A DNA stretch of 64,000 nucleotides. Source: Aspergillus flavus (Eukaryota > Ascomycota > Eurotiomycetes > Eurotiales > Aspergillaceae). The position numbers and the translations under genes were made by a program. Location of the stretch: assembly GCF_009017415.1 (NCBI RefSeq), contig NC_092408.1:3720001-3784000 (forward strand). Direction: 5' to 3'. The notes under the pieces are model-generated. The model was not told where the DNA came from. It did not search any database and worked only from the letters and a program-made list of their open reading frames with translations. Each line of letters begins with the position of its first letter. Position 1 is the stretch's first letter. Shown piece after piece: positions 45,726 through 57,516 of the stretch.

Positions 45726-48700
45726 ATGGGGGACAGAGACACTCTAGCGGGCCTTCGTGGCTTGTACCAAGATCTCTCTTCCCTCACTGAGTCCTCCTTC
45801 GTGAACATCGACCGTCTCCGTGTTGAGTTGGAGGCTCACATCGATGATTTCAGGAAGCTCCTTGACAGGCCACCAAAAAACAATTCCAGTCGCCAAGCTG
45901 TTCTCTCAGGTAAGTGTTCATCTTATACGTGCCATGGGAAATAGCATCTTATGTTGGAGCCATATTAACGTTATTCCGAAACCACTTAGGAAAGATCACC
46001 GTCGATGACCTTGAATATTCCATCAACGAGGAGTTCCAACAAGGCGCGTTACAGTTGGCCGATGCGCTGGGTATCGATGAATTGGAGGCAGCACACCTGT
46101 TTCTTGGCGCACAGGATCATGCTCAGATGCTGGACAGAACACCTCTTATTGCTGCAATCATGCGGTTTCACGAGCGTCGACACTTCCTCCTCGAATCTCT
46201 GCGTCTTATCCTCCAAGAGTCCTTTGAGGTCGAGCGGGAAATGACTCAGGTACTAATGCAGGACATGATAGCCTTCGTTGTCGAGATAAAGAATGGCCCT
46301 CTACGAAACGCCTCACTGTTTGCGCGGAAATGCATGAAATCGATGGAAGATATTGAGAAGTGGCTTGTACTTGTTGCTGAACAAATCCAGAAAGCATCCA
46401 TTGTTGGTCAAGCCGAAGACGCCGATATAATGGAGGCCATAGAGTATCAGCGCGCCAGCTTGCAGCAACAGCATGAGTCATTGGGCGCTATACTTTGCTA
46501 CCTGTTCAAAGGCCCTTATACTAGCCCCGAGGATCTTCGACTGCTGCTTGTAAACCTTCGGAAATTGGACCGGTTTGATGGGCTACTTGTGCACTATATC
46601 CCTTCTATTATCGCTGCTTTCGTTCAACATGGTTCCCCGGAAAGTTCCAATTCATATAAAGAGGCCCGAAGCTTGCACACGGCTGTTACTTCGACCAAAG
46701 ATGGCCAGTCCTGGGCCCTCCCAACTTTCCATTCTGCAATAATTGCTCTCTGGCTTGCGGTATATGGTGGATGGGATTTTGACGGACCGTCGTCCCCACT
46801 TCCCGGGGTCGATCTCGAGAAGGACGCAGAGGAGCGCACAAAGATGTTCATGACAGCGCTGGATGATGGAGGCCTGGACTTCATGCTGGCTGTCTGCTCT
46901 GGTGTGAACAACGAAGAATGGGCGGATCCAGCTCGGAGTGAATTGGTTACATTGCTATTGAAGGAAAGCTCCTCAGCTATGCCTGAGTCGGACACTTGCG
47001 CCCCCTACATGAAATGCTTACTGATGGAGAACTTCGAAGTCTTTGTGGAGTCATGCATTGCTAATATGCCGGATGCTGTTCGGATGTTGAAATCTGAGGA
47101 AGACTCGCAAAGATTGGATCAGATTACTGCGCTTAGAGATGGCCTAACTTCTAGTCTCCATCGAGGTTTAGTGGAAGCTCGGACACACCTTGAATCATTC
47201 CTCATGGTAATGGCTTTCGCATTTGAGCAGCGACCAGACGCTGCACAGGAGTTTTGGGCCGATCCTGACGGAAATCTGTACGGCTTCCTTCAATGGGCCT
47301 CGAAAAGGCAAACTGTCCCTAGAGTTAGCGCATTCTGTGAATTACTATGCTCTATTTCGGGCAGCGAAGATAATGCCACTGCAGCTCATAGATTCCTCAC
47401 TGAAGAGGACAAGTTTATGTCTGCTAAATTCAAGCGGTCGACTTCTATGAACTGGTCCCAGATGTTCGCTGAGCTAGAACTTTATGCAACAAAAGTCACC
47501 GAGAAGCCTCCTGCCTCGACATCTCAAACGATTCTACGATCCCGGAAGTCTGAACCAGCAGATATGAGTGAGCCAGAAAGCCCTGTCATGTTGACCTGTT
47601 ATCTCCGGTTACTGGGACATCTATGTAGACAAAGTGTCGCGATCCGGGACTGGATGCTTCATCACCCTTCGTTCAACGTTGTCAGCACATTGTTGACATT
47701 GTGCAGCGGACCGATACCCACGCACTTGAGAGCAACAGTTTTCGCCACCCTTGCAGCTCTAATGACTGAAAGAACTCCTATCAATGGCAACGAAATGTGG
47801 CTTTCTATTGACCAGTGGATTTCAGGTGGATCTATGAGTGCTTCTGGAATGGGGAAGATCCCAGTAGTCTCGAATCCTCTTGTTTGGCATGAGCAACAAG
47901 CATTTCAAAAATTTGGCGAGAGCTTCGACCAAGCCAATGCTTTCGTGACCTTGATCAATTCCCTTGTGTCTCCAACATCTGATTCAGCCGACTACCACCT
48001 CTCCCTGCCATTTCCAGAATCCTTGGGTTCATCCTATCGCATGCCGGGTATTGAGCCTTACATAGACTTTATACTGGGCCATGCTTTGTCACGGAAATTG
48101 CCAGATCTCAACGAACGCCAATCTCGGATGCTGACATACAATTGCCTGGAGTTTGTCGTGACATGCTTGAAGTCCTTCAACGAAAGCCTTGTCTCTGTTC
48201 TCAGCCAACCCACTGTTCCGTCCGATGTTAAAACGTCGTCATTGGTTACTTATGTCCGCCTACACCCCTTTGCACGGGTAGCCGAATGGTTGTTCAACGA
48301 AGATGTAATCAAGGCAATCTTCGCGACAGCTCACCAAGATATAGCTGAGGTTTCCAAGGCGGCGTCTGACTCTATATTGGTCCTCTCTGTAGTCAGAAGC
48401 CTTGAGGTCATGGATCTAATCATGGACCTTCAGTCGACGTATTTCAACATTGTTCGCCCCCTGATCAAGTCTCAAACTGGTGGAAGCCGAACCAGCGTAG
48501 CAAACTCATCGCTCTCGGCCTTTGAAGATAGCGTCCTCAGCAATTTGTCAATCGTACCAGCTTTGTGTCTTTATTGCAGCACAGCACATCAACAACTCAC
48601 AATCACATCTATGGTGCTGCTGGAGAAACTTTCTAGCTCTACAAAGCTCAACAAGGTTTCATCACCCGGATTAGCCAAGTGGCGCTCCTCAAATAAAATC

Positions 48701-50970
48701 GTTGAGGTCCTGAGCACTGAAGTAGAGGTGGACAGCGTGGCGCGCCCGCTTGTATCTCAAATGCAGCCTGAAGTACGGGAACTTGATCATGGGTCGCAAT
48801 CTTCGGGTTACATTATTAGAGAAAGTTTATTGGCGCTGCTGAATAGCTGCCTAAGAATGATTACAGATCGGCCCACGATAGCTCATCTTCTTCTTGGATT
48901 TAGCAGCGTGGGAAATATGCTCGACATCTCCTCTGACGGACTTCTCGCCAACGGAATGTCTTTGCTACACGCTATCATCACATTCTTGCAAAGCTATCCA
49001 GACCAAGTTGATGGAAATATCCTGTCATGGATGGTGCACCTGAAGCGTATGGCATTGGAGGTGTTAAAGCATTTATGGTCATCTAGAATCTCTTCCTACT
49101 TCACCCTTACTGAGATGCGTGCGAGTCGTTTCCTGCAAAGTCTGCTTGCAAGCCAACCCATCATTGGACCAAATACTCCTTGGGATGGGTTCCCGATTAT
49201 GACGGAAGAGTTCTGGATTTCGGATTCGGCTAGTGCTCTCGCAGAATTTCTGTTGTTCAGAAGTTATTTGTATGCTTATGCTACTACAGAGGTTCGCTCG
49301 GCTGCTAAGCTCCGTTCACCAACGCTGCAAGCAGATATCATGTCGACATTGTTTGGAAATTCGACCTCCGAGACAGGGGATGCCGTCTTGAATCCTACGG
49401 TGTTTGACCTTTTCGATTTCGCGGATCTGGACATTGGACGTCAACTTCAGCCCCCCATGCTGGTCCTACTAGATGGTATTATGCTGGAGGCGTGTGCAAA
49501 AGAGGCGGATGATTCACTTGTCCTTTACAGTGAGGCGGAGCTGGAGGAGCTGATACAACTCAGGAAAGAAGAGTTGCTTTCAAGCGGACATTTACGCCCT
49601 CAAGACGAGGAACAATTTCTTGCAGAAGCCGAAGGTCTGAAGATATTCGTCCATGCGACAAACCAGTCAAGGAAGATCAATAACAACCGTTATCTGGCTC
49701 TCCGATCCTGGACGGAACTCATTACGACAATGCTCACTTGCTCCGAAATTGAAGGTGGACGGAAATCGACATTCATACTGCATACCATTCAATTGATTCT
49801 TCCCAAGCTTGAAGCCGCTGTTGAAGAGGATCTTCCTGAGGCGACCGAACTAGCACGCTTAGCTGAAGTTTTAGTTACAAAACTGGAATCAAGTGCAACA
49901 AAAGCAAATTCGGCCCGGAGAAGTGGGGATGTCATCGATGAGAAGCTCCATCAACTCTTCCAGATCTGTGTTAGAGGTATCGCTCTGGCGACAGGAAATG
50001 TTAATCTCCGAGAAACTTTCTACAACATATGCTCATCCTACATCGCCCGTATCATCCAGCCCGATACAGGACACGAGAGTATCAAACAGCATAGCCATCA
50101 GATTGTCAAGATGGCTGGCACCACACTGATTGAAGCGATATGCGATGATGCATATGCTGGTCAGGAGACATGTCGCGTGTCTGCTCTATTGTTCCTCAAT
50201 CTCCTTGCAGCCCTCGATAAACAGGGTGATTCAATATTGGCTGAGTCAATTTCCCAGTCAAATTACTTAAGTCTCTTCCTCGATGCCATTAGGACGTTGC
50301 CCATTGAACTCAGAAATGCCCAAGCGAATGGTAAGTAGCCATGGGGTCTAATGGCCATATCCTACAGCTAACCAGGTTTAATTCAGATACACCTTTACTC
50401 TTATCCTATTACGAATCCCTGCTATCTTTGCTTCAGCAACTCTGCCAAACGAAGGCGGGCGCAACCCATGTTCTGAAGACCGGTCTTTTTGAAGCGGTAC
50501 GTGGTTCGCAGCTATTCGCTGCCGACCCAGATCTTGGCATTGGTCAGTAACAAGTCGTCCCTTGGTACAGTCAAATTGTCTAACTATAGCAGATATCGAT
50601 AACCCCGATGCTCTCCGGAGGTATTACGATCTACTGGATTCCGTTCTACGAGTAATTGTTTCCGCCGCGTTTTCCCGGGGCCTGCACAACGAGCAAATGA
50701 TGGAACAGACTCGTGCGTTCCTTGCTGAGAATAGGCAAAGTATGGTCGGCATATTCAAACGCTTTGCCAAGATCGGTGGAGGGGGTGCTGCCGATCACCA
50801 TAACGCCCTGACCAACCTGACCAAATCATATATGGCACTAGTTGCTGCTACGGATTTCTTAGAGGTACGCATTTAGAGGCATGATTTACTTCATCAATGA
50901 ATCAGCTAACATTCAGCAGTTTGAGGATAACGAAGTGAGAGAGCTCGCTCAGCCCAAATTATTCTCGTGA
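45726..50970 (+). CDS. NUP192: nucleoporin Nup192 (Nup205), inner ring of the nuclear pore
   Basis: Five exons (45726-45909, 45990-50330, 50387-50542, 50593-50864, 50920-50970; introns 80, 56, 50 and 55 nt) give 1667 residues, as expected for Nup192 (about 1680 in yeast). It is a large alpha-helical scaffold protein that joins the channel nucleoporins to Nic96. Family blocks are GKITVDDLEYSINEEFQQG across the first junction, ALQLADALGIDELEAAHLF, LFKGPYTSPEDLRLLLVNL, and near the C-terminus DNPDALRRYYDLLDSVLRVI. The last exon encodes FEDNEVRELAQPKLFS. Two adjacent CAG acceptors (50916 and 50919) could add one Gln. The third, fourth and fifth exons are short and lost to frame scanning. No lesion is seen. 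Confidence 0.93.
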
Positions 50971-51514
50971 ACAGGGACTATGGACAAAGAGTCCAGGCAC
51001 TTTTGGGGGGAGTAACTGGATTTATTGATGTAACGAAACGGTGTATATGGAAATGATTGCTATACTGAGGCCTCCTACTGTCCTGAATCTATAACCTTGG
51101 CATATCTCAAAGGGGGGAATATTTTTTCCATTTTTTAAAAGAAAAAATGGATTGAAATAATCCAATTTCGACATAGCTTCCATTCCTCGCTGCCGGCTAT
51201 GAACGTAGACGTGTAGAATTGTTGTCCAGTGAGATATATTCCCCACAGGTCAAACAATAAATACGGACGTATTATCTTATCTCCGATTTGAACGTCAACG
51301 GAACCTTACCGCGGAGTATCTCTGCTTCAACCCTCCTCTCTTCCAGCTTTCCCCTCATCTCTCTTCCCTTCCACCACACCTACCGCATCGCCTGTTTCAA
51401 ATTCGTCAAAGTTTAGGTGGATTTGCCATGAATTGTATAGTCCAGAGATCTTCTGGACCTTTCCATCGCTGAGCGCTCCTCTTTAACATCGTCATCTCGG
51501 ACAAGACCGGGTAG
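50971..51514. other. intergenic region between NUP192 and cullin-4
   Basis: It holds a strong A/T hairpin at 51128-51150 (stem CCATTTTTT/AAAAAATGG, loop AAAAG), 158 bp after the NUP192 stop. The right end (51320-51380) is a C/T-rich tract typical of a fungal transcription start region for cullin-4. Confidence 0.6.
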
Positions 51515-54481
51515 ATGCAGCAAAACTCGAGAGGCGCCACCGAGCAGAGGAGCGGTAAGCGCAAATCGACCGGCAAGAGGAAGCTTTCTGATCAAGAGGA
51601 AGCCTTACAACAACCTCAGCACCAACAGGCGACGATTTCGGAGCTCCTTTCGCGGAACCACACAACCCACGGGAAAGAGCATCATCATCATCTTCACCAG
51701 CTATCCTCCCCGACGAGCAAGCGCCCCCGGCTATCGCCATCCCCCTCGGGTCTAACTCCTGCACAAGGTTCGCGGGGACCAGCTTCATCCAACACCATGT
51801 ACAATTTCTCAAACAAGGAAACGAAAGGCAGTGGATCGTTTGGTCAAGTTACGCCGGGCACCAACCCTGGAAATACAGCAGCAAGGCCCCGCTCCTTCAA
51901 TGCACCAGTGCGCCAAAGCAACTTCACTCCTCACACCGGTGCCAAGAAACTTGTGGTCAAGAATCTTCGGGTGGGTTCTCGGTTGAATCAAGATTCATAC
52001 TTCGAGAAGATATGGGGCCAGCTTGACGCCGCGCTGACCGCGATCTTCGATGGCGGGAAACCGGAGATCTCGCTAGAAGAGTTGTACAAAGGGGCTGAGA
52101 ATGTATGTCGTCAAGGGCGAGCTTCAGCGTTGGCCAGACAGCTACAGGAGCGATGCCGAGGACATGTATCAGGTAAACTGCGTGATACTCTGGTAGTAAA
52201 AGCAGCGGGTGGGAACAACATCGATACGCTACGAGCTGTTGTGGATTCGTGGACAACATGGCAATCAAAGCTGGTATGTCTCCGTTTACTCTCTGCTCAC
52301 CCACCCTCTCGTAATTGACTAGTTTGCAGGTTACAGTACGCTGGATTTTCTATTACCTCGATCAGTCGTTCCTCCTCCACTCCAAGGAATACCCAGTTAT
52401 ACGCGAGATGGGCTTGATCCAGTTCCGGCAACATATATTCAATGACACAGTCTTACAGCCACAAGTGCTACAGGGCGCCTGCGACCTGGTCGAAGCGGAC
52501 CGTGATGAAGGGCGCAGCATATCGGCCGACTCATCTTTGCTTCGGAACGCTATTGAATTTTTCCACGGCCTTGATGTTTATACTACTGGCTTTGAACCCC
52601 TCCTTGTCTCTGAGTCGAAGAAGTTCTTTGCATTATGGGCTCAGCATGAAGCCTCAGGATATCTTGCCACTTTCGCGGAAAACAGTCACCGCTTGATTGA
52701 ACAAGAAGTAGACAGGTGTACATTGTTCTCTTTAAATCGGAGCACAAAACAGAAGTTGTCTGAACTATTGGATCAGGAGTTAGTGGCAGAACAAGAGAAT
52801 GTTCTCCTCAACCAAAATGATATTCTTGGTCTGCTGCGGGCCGGCAATAAGACTGCCTTAGAAAAGCTGTATACGCTTCTTCAACGAAGGGATTTGGGGG
52901 CGAAATTGAAAACGGCATTCAGCAGTTACATCGTTGAGGAGGGGACCAGTATCGTCTTTGACGATGATAAAGAGGCGGAGATGGTTGTCCGGCTGCTGGA
53001 TTTCAAACAGCAGCTTGACGAGACTTGGAACAACTCCTTCCATCGACATGAGGAGCTAGGGCACGCCTTGCGCGAGGCATTTGAGACGTTCATGAACAAG
53101 GGACGAAAGTCGGGCGCATCCGGAGGCACCGATAACCCCAAAACCGGTGAGATGATTGCCAAATATGTGGATAGATTACTGAAAGGCGGCTGGAAATTGC
53201 CTCCTGGACGAAAAGCCGAGGATGTACCTCTTGCCGATGAGGATGCCGAAATTAATCGACAGTTAGACCAAGTGTTAGATCTCTTCCGATTTGTACATGG
53301 CAAAGCTGTATTTGAGGCATTTTACAAGAACGACCTTGCTCGCCGGCTACTGATGGGCCGAAGTGCCAGTGATGATGCAGAGAAGAGCATGCTGGCGAGG
53401 CTCAAGACAGGTTCGTTCTGATTCCGACCGACAGAAAATGACATGGATGCATGGAAACTAACGTTGACGAATGGTTAGAATGCGGTTCCAGCTTCACACA
53501 CAATCTGGAATCTATGTTTAAAGACATGGACGTGGCGCGGGATGAAATGGCGGCGTATAATTCTATTCAGCGTGAACGCAAGCACCGATTACCGGTTGAT
53601 TTGAATGTTAGTGTGCTCTCCGCGGCCGCGTGGCCGTCATATCCCGATGTTCAGGTGCGAATACCGCCCGAAATCGCGACGGCTGTCAGCGATTTCGAAA
53701 AGTTTTACTATAGTAAATACAACGGGCGCAAACTTAATTGGAAGCACCAACTTGCGCACTGCCAGCTGCGCGCAAGGTTTCCCAAAGGCGATAAGGAGCT
53801 GGTAGTCAGTTCATTCCAGGCCATCGTGCTTCTGCTGTTTAACGACATATCAGAAAAGGGGACCCTTAGCTATCTGCAGATCCAGGAGGCGACGAAGTTA
53901 TGTCAGTACCCCATATTCTCAATTCTTCAGTTACGCATACTCTCTGGGCTGCTGCTAACTGACTTGATATAGCTGACCAGGAGCTGAAACGGACCCTTCA
54001 ATCGCTCGCATGCGCCAAATACCGAGTGCTTGCTAAGAAGCCGAAGGGTCGCGAAGTCAACACAACGGACGAGTTCTCGTACAACGAGGGATTCTCCGAC
54101 GTGAAGATGCGGATCAAGATCAATCAGATCCAGCTAAAGGAGACTAAGGAGGAGAATAAGACGACACATGAGCGGGTGGCAGCCGATCGTCATTATGAGA
54201 CCCAGGCAGCTATTGTGCGGATCATGAAGAGTCGGAAGACCATCACACATCCCGAGTTGGTAGCGGAGGTGATTAAGGCGACGCGCAGCCGAGGAGTGCT
54301 CGAACCTGCGGATATCAAGAAGAACATTGAGAAGTGAGTGACTCTGGGAAATTATTTTCCTTTGCTTTCCTTTATTTTTATTTATTGAGGGTCTGATTAC
54401 TAACTATGAGTGCTCTACAGGCTGATTGAAAAGGACTACATGGAGCGAGAAGAGGGAAACCGGTATCAGTATGTGGCATAA
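51515..54481 (+). CDS. cullin-4, scaffold of CRL4 ubiquitin ligases
   Basis: Five exons (51515-52273, 52330-53410, 53479-53901, 53973-54333, 54421-54481; introns 56, 68, 71 and 87 nt) give 894 residues. Cullin-4 links the adaptor DDB1 to the RING protein Rbx1 in ligases acting in DNA repair, replication and chromatin. The N-terminal 140 residues are disordered and basic, with a His cluster (KEHHHHLHQ) and TSKRPRLS, a likely nuclear signal, as in metazoan CUL4B. The cullin repeats follow (KIWGQLDAALTAIFDG, IFYYLDQSFLL). The cullin-homology part contains YKNDLARRLLMGRSAS, KLNWKHQLAHC and FSYNEGFSDVKMRIKIN. The neddylation lysine is in IVRIMKSRKTITH, about residue 840, and the protein ends YMEREEGNRYQYVA, the winged-helix end of cullins. 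The long N-terminus and overall similarity favour CUL4 over CUL3 and CUL1. Confidence 0.92.
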
Positions 54482-57400
54482 TGAAATATTTAGAGAGGCG
54501 ACTATATCTTTGTCAGCAAGACAGTATTATCATGTGTTTAAATTCTCGAGCATCATATGACACGAAGCAAATGTTCTTTTAATATATGAGCAGAGACAAT
54601 GTGGGGGGTACTTTGTACCCCGGTCCATCGGCCATGCAGTAGTTGCGGCTGCGGAAATCTAATCGTGTTCCCTATTAAGTTATTATTAACCTTCGCCCTT
54701 GATCACGGGATGGCAGGTCCAGCCCCCACGCGGTGCCGATCCGAACATCCCTGGGGGTCTGAGAAAGTTCGGCATTGGCAGACGGAGTCCTCCGGAGGCT
54801 GGGTTATCTCTCCGGAGTATAATCCACTTTCTTTATTTTTCAGAGAAATCTAGCATTTTATGACCCTCTCTATTATGAATAACATCATGATTACTTGCGG
54901 ACCTAGTATAGTATATGAGTGCCACTAACCGGTTTTGTGGCGAGGTGATCGACAATATTAAGACTCCATGATCGTTGTCATCATCATTGAACGAATGATG
55001 AGATAATTGCGTACTAAACGGTGAGCAAGCAAAGTCAAAGACAGCAGACAAACTGCACTCGACGCATCACCACAACACCTTTCGACTCTCGCCCGAGAAA
55101 ACCGAGACTCGGGAGAGAACGAGCCACCGAGAATAAATAGAAAAATAAGCATAATCAGAGGGATGGTCCGGAAATGGTAAAATGTTATGTATCATCGGAT
55201 GTAATGAAACGAAACGGAATAATCAAAAACAGTCTGGGCTCTTTTGGGGTTCACGTGGATGACTGCGCTTTTTCTTTATACCCACAGCAACTCTTCCCTG
55301 TCTCAATCTCAACCCTGAGAGACGGGCGATCAGGAGGAATCCTCAATGGAACACTTCATGGAACTCGGGATCAGCTTGATTAGTATACGACTACGTACGC
55401 GCCTATCATTGGGAGTTCCTAATGCGGTAATGATTAGAGCTTTTCAACCATGCTGGTGGATTTCCATTAGATCTGACAGCGGGGAAACTAGGCTTTTTTT
55501 TTTAAGGTCCCATGATCGATTTTTATGTTGGGGATGTTTCTAGCGCCGTTTTCCCCTTTTTGTCGTTCCCTCTACAGGGTCAACAATGAAACTATTCGTT
55601 CTAGAAATTATTCTCGTTATGAATTAGTCCCTTTTTTTACCGTTTCTTTCTCCAGATCGCTTATAATCGTAGAAGACAACACCATGAAGGTATGAACTCC
55701 TCAATTGACCCATCCCTGTATTTTTTCTGCCCGAATTGTCCATCTGATAGTGAAATGGCCTCGTGATAGCCACCATACAGTAAGTACATCATATGCATGC
55801 AGAGAATAGGACATAATTCCAATAGTATGTACCTGCCGCGTCCTCTGTAGATCCTCGGGCATCCCACAATGCATACTGGGTCGCTGGACGCATGCCGATA
55901 TACGTGGAGTGCAATCCGTTGGGATACTTCTTGCGCTCATCGGCAGCGGGAGTAAGGGATGAGCAGAGAATGTACATCACGAGCGCTGAAAGATTTTTAT
56001 TTTCATTTTTTTTATGTATTATGTTTTCACTCGCATCAAGATGAAGTCTGTTTGATTATGTAAGGATGGGCTGATAAATGGAGGTATGGAGATCATCTCA
56101 ATTATCAGGCATTTCTACAGTGTATGTACATACATCTTGTATTGTAATTGATAGTAAGTACATAGTAGTAACCACGGTATGTAGTTAGTGGATGCACCCG
56201 GAAGGTGATATGGACCGACACTTGTGACATCCACTCGATAAGCTTGTCAGTGTAACAACTGGCAATTATCAATTTCAATTTTTGGACCACAAAGAAATTA
56301 TACGCGGAGGAAGCCGTAGCCGCATCCATCGAACGGAAAGATCCAAGCGATTTGCCTACCCCCAAGGCCCATACGAGGGGTCGAGGCGGGAATGCCACAG
56401 ATGGTAATCCGAAGCGTTCGTTCAAAAGTCGCCCAAGGTTCCAGACCCATGGGGTTTGGCGGCCGGCGGGGAGTTGATTAGTACTATGGGCAGGCCTGAG
56501 AACAATGTATAATTGGTGTAATATTACGAGTCCGCAGGTACCAACGTATGGAGTGCTCCGTACATACTTCGCAGTGGGCTAGACCTCTTAGGTACTTACT
56601 CGATTAGGTACTCCTCGGTACAGCTGCCTCGCTCGATGTGCTGGAACTATCGTGAAGTACTATTCCATTGCCTATCTGGGGTTGATGGGTCTCATTGCTG
56701 GAATCGTTGTCCATGTGAACTGAAAAAAAAAATTAAAAAAAAGAACAAACAGGTTTGACAACATCGTCAACGAGTTCGCTGGGTTACAACTTGTTGGCTA
56801 GTACTTGAGTACAGTCATTCCCCAGTATAAGTATACAACGCTTCCCTTCACTCTCAATCTTCCATCATTGTTATTATTTTCCATTCCCCTATCCTCCATC
56901 TCTCCTCCAAGTGACTCTTACCTCTTCAGACTTACTCAATTCGTCTCGACTTTGTTTGAATAACTCTCAGACTCACGATTACCTCATCCTGATCCTATTA
57001 GGTTTTCTCCACCTGTCCAATATATTGTGAGTACTACTGGCAAATGACATGCCCGTCTATCCTTGTGATCCCCGGTTTTATTTTTCGACGCATGAGAGCC
57101 TCTGGACTGATAGATATTAGACCCGAGTGAACGCAACTTCTCCACTTTTTCCCCGCCTCTCACGGACGATAGGGCGATTGTAACCTCTGCGCCAGTACTA
57201 TACTCGTGATACATCTCGGCGCAAAACCTAGCGAATTATCCCGGCTCTTAAATTAGGAGGAATTTCGCCCAGAAACAGTAACCCGACCAAATTTCGCTAC
57301 AATCTTAGCGAGGAAGAGGCGCTTATAAGCAGACGAATACCCTCCTGGCCGAGTGTATTCTTTGTCGCAATCTTCACCTGGTCTCCCTCACCACCAAGAC

Positions 57401-57516
57401 TTCCGGTCTTTTCTCCACATCCGAAGGCGAGCCAGTCCGGTATCGACGTCATACTCCGATTTCCAGTTGTTTGCTGCAAATCATTAGGCATTAGGCAATT
57501 ACATACATCATACATC
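54482..57516. other. 3-kb gene-free stretch
   Basis: No spliced or unspliced gene could be supported. Items seen: a perfect hairpin at 54605-54621 (GGGGTAC-TTT-GTACCCC); a diffuse set of CCGGAG/CTCCGG inverted words at 54780-54825; a near-perfect inverted repeat at 56546-56563 (GTATGGAG-TG-CTCCGTAC); and a C/T-rich tract at 56845-56935 after a TATA-like GTATAAGTATAC (56824-56835). The last pair is the likely core promoter of the dihydroxyacetone kinase gene, with a donor-like GTGAGT at 57027 that may start a leader intron. An open minus-strand stretch at about 56105-56580 resembles no family I know. Confidence 0.5.

Noticed and set aside
56105..56580. Open minus-strand stretch of roughly 150 codons
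   Set aside because: An upstream stop bounds it, the only Met gives 106 residues, and no family or exon partner is recognised.
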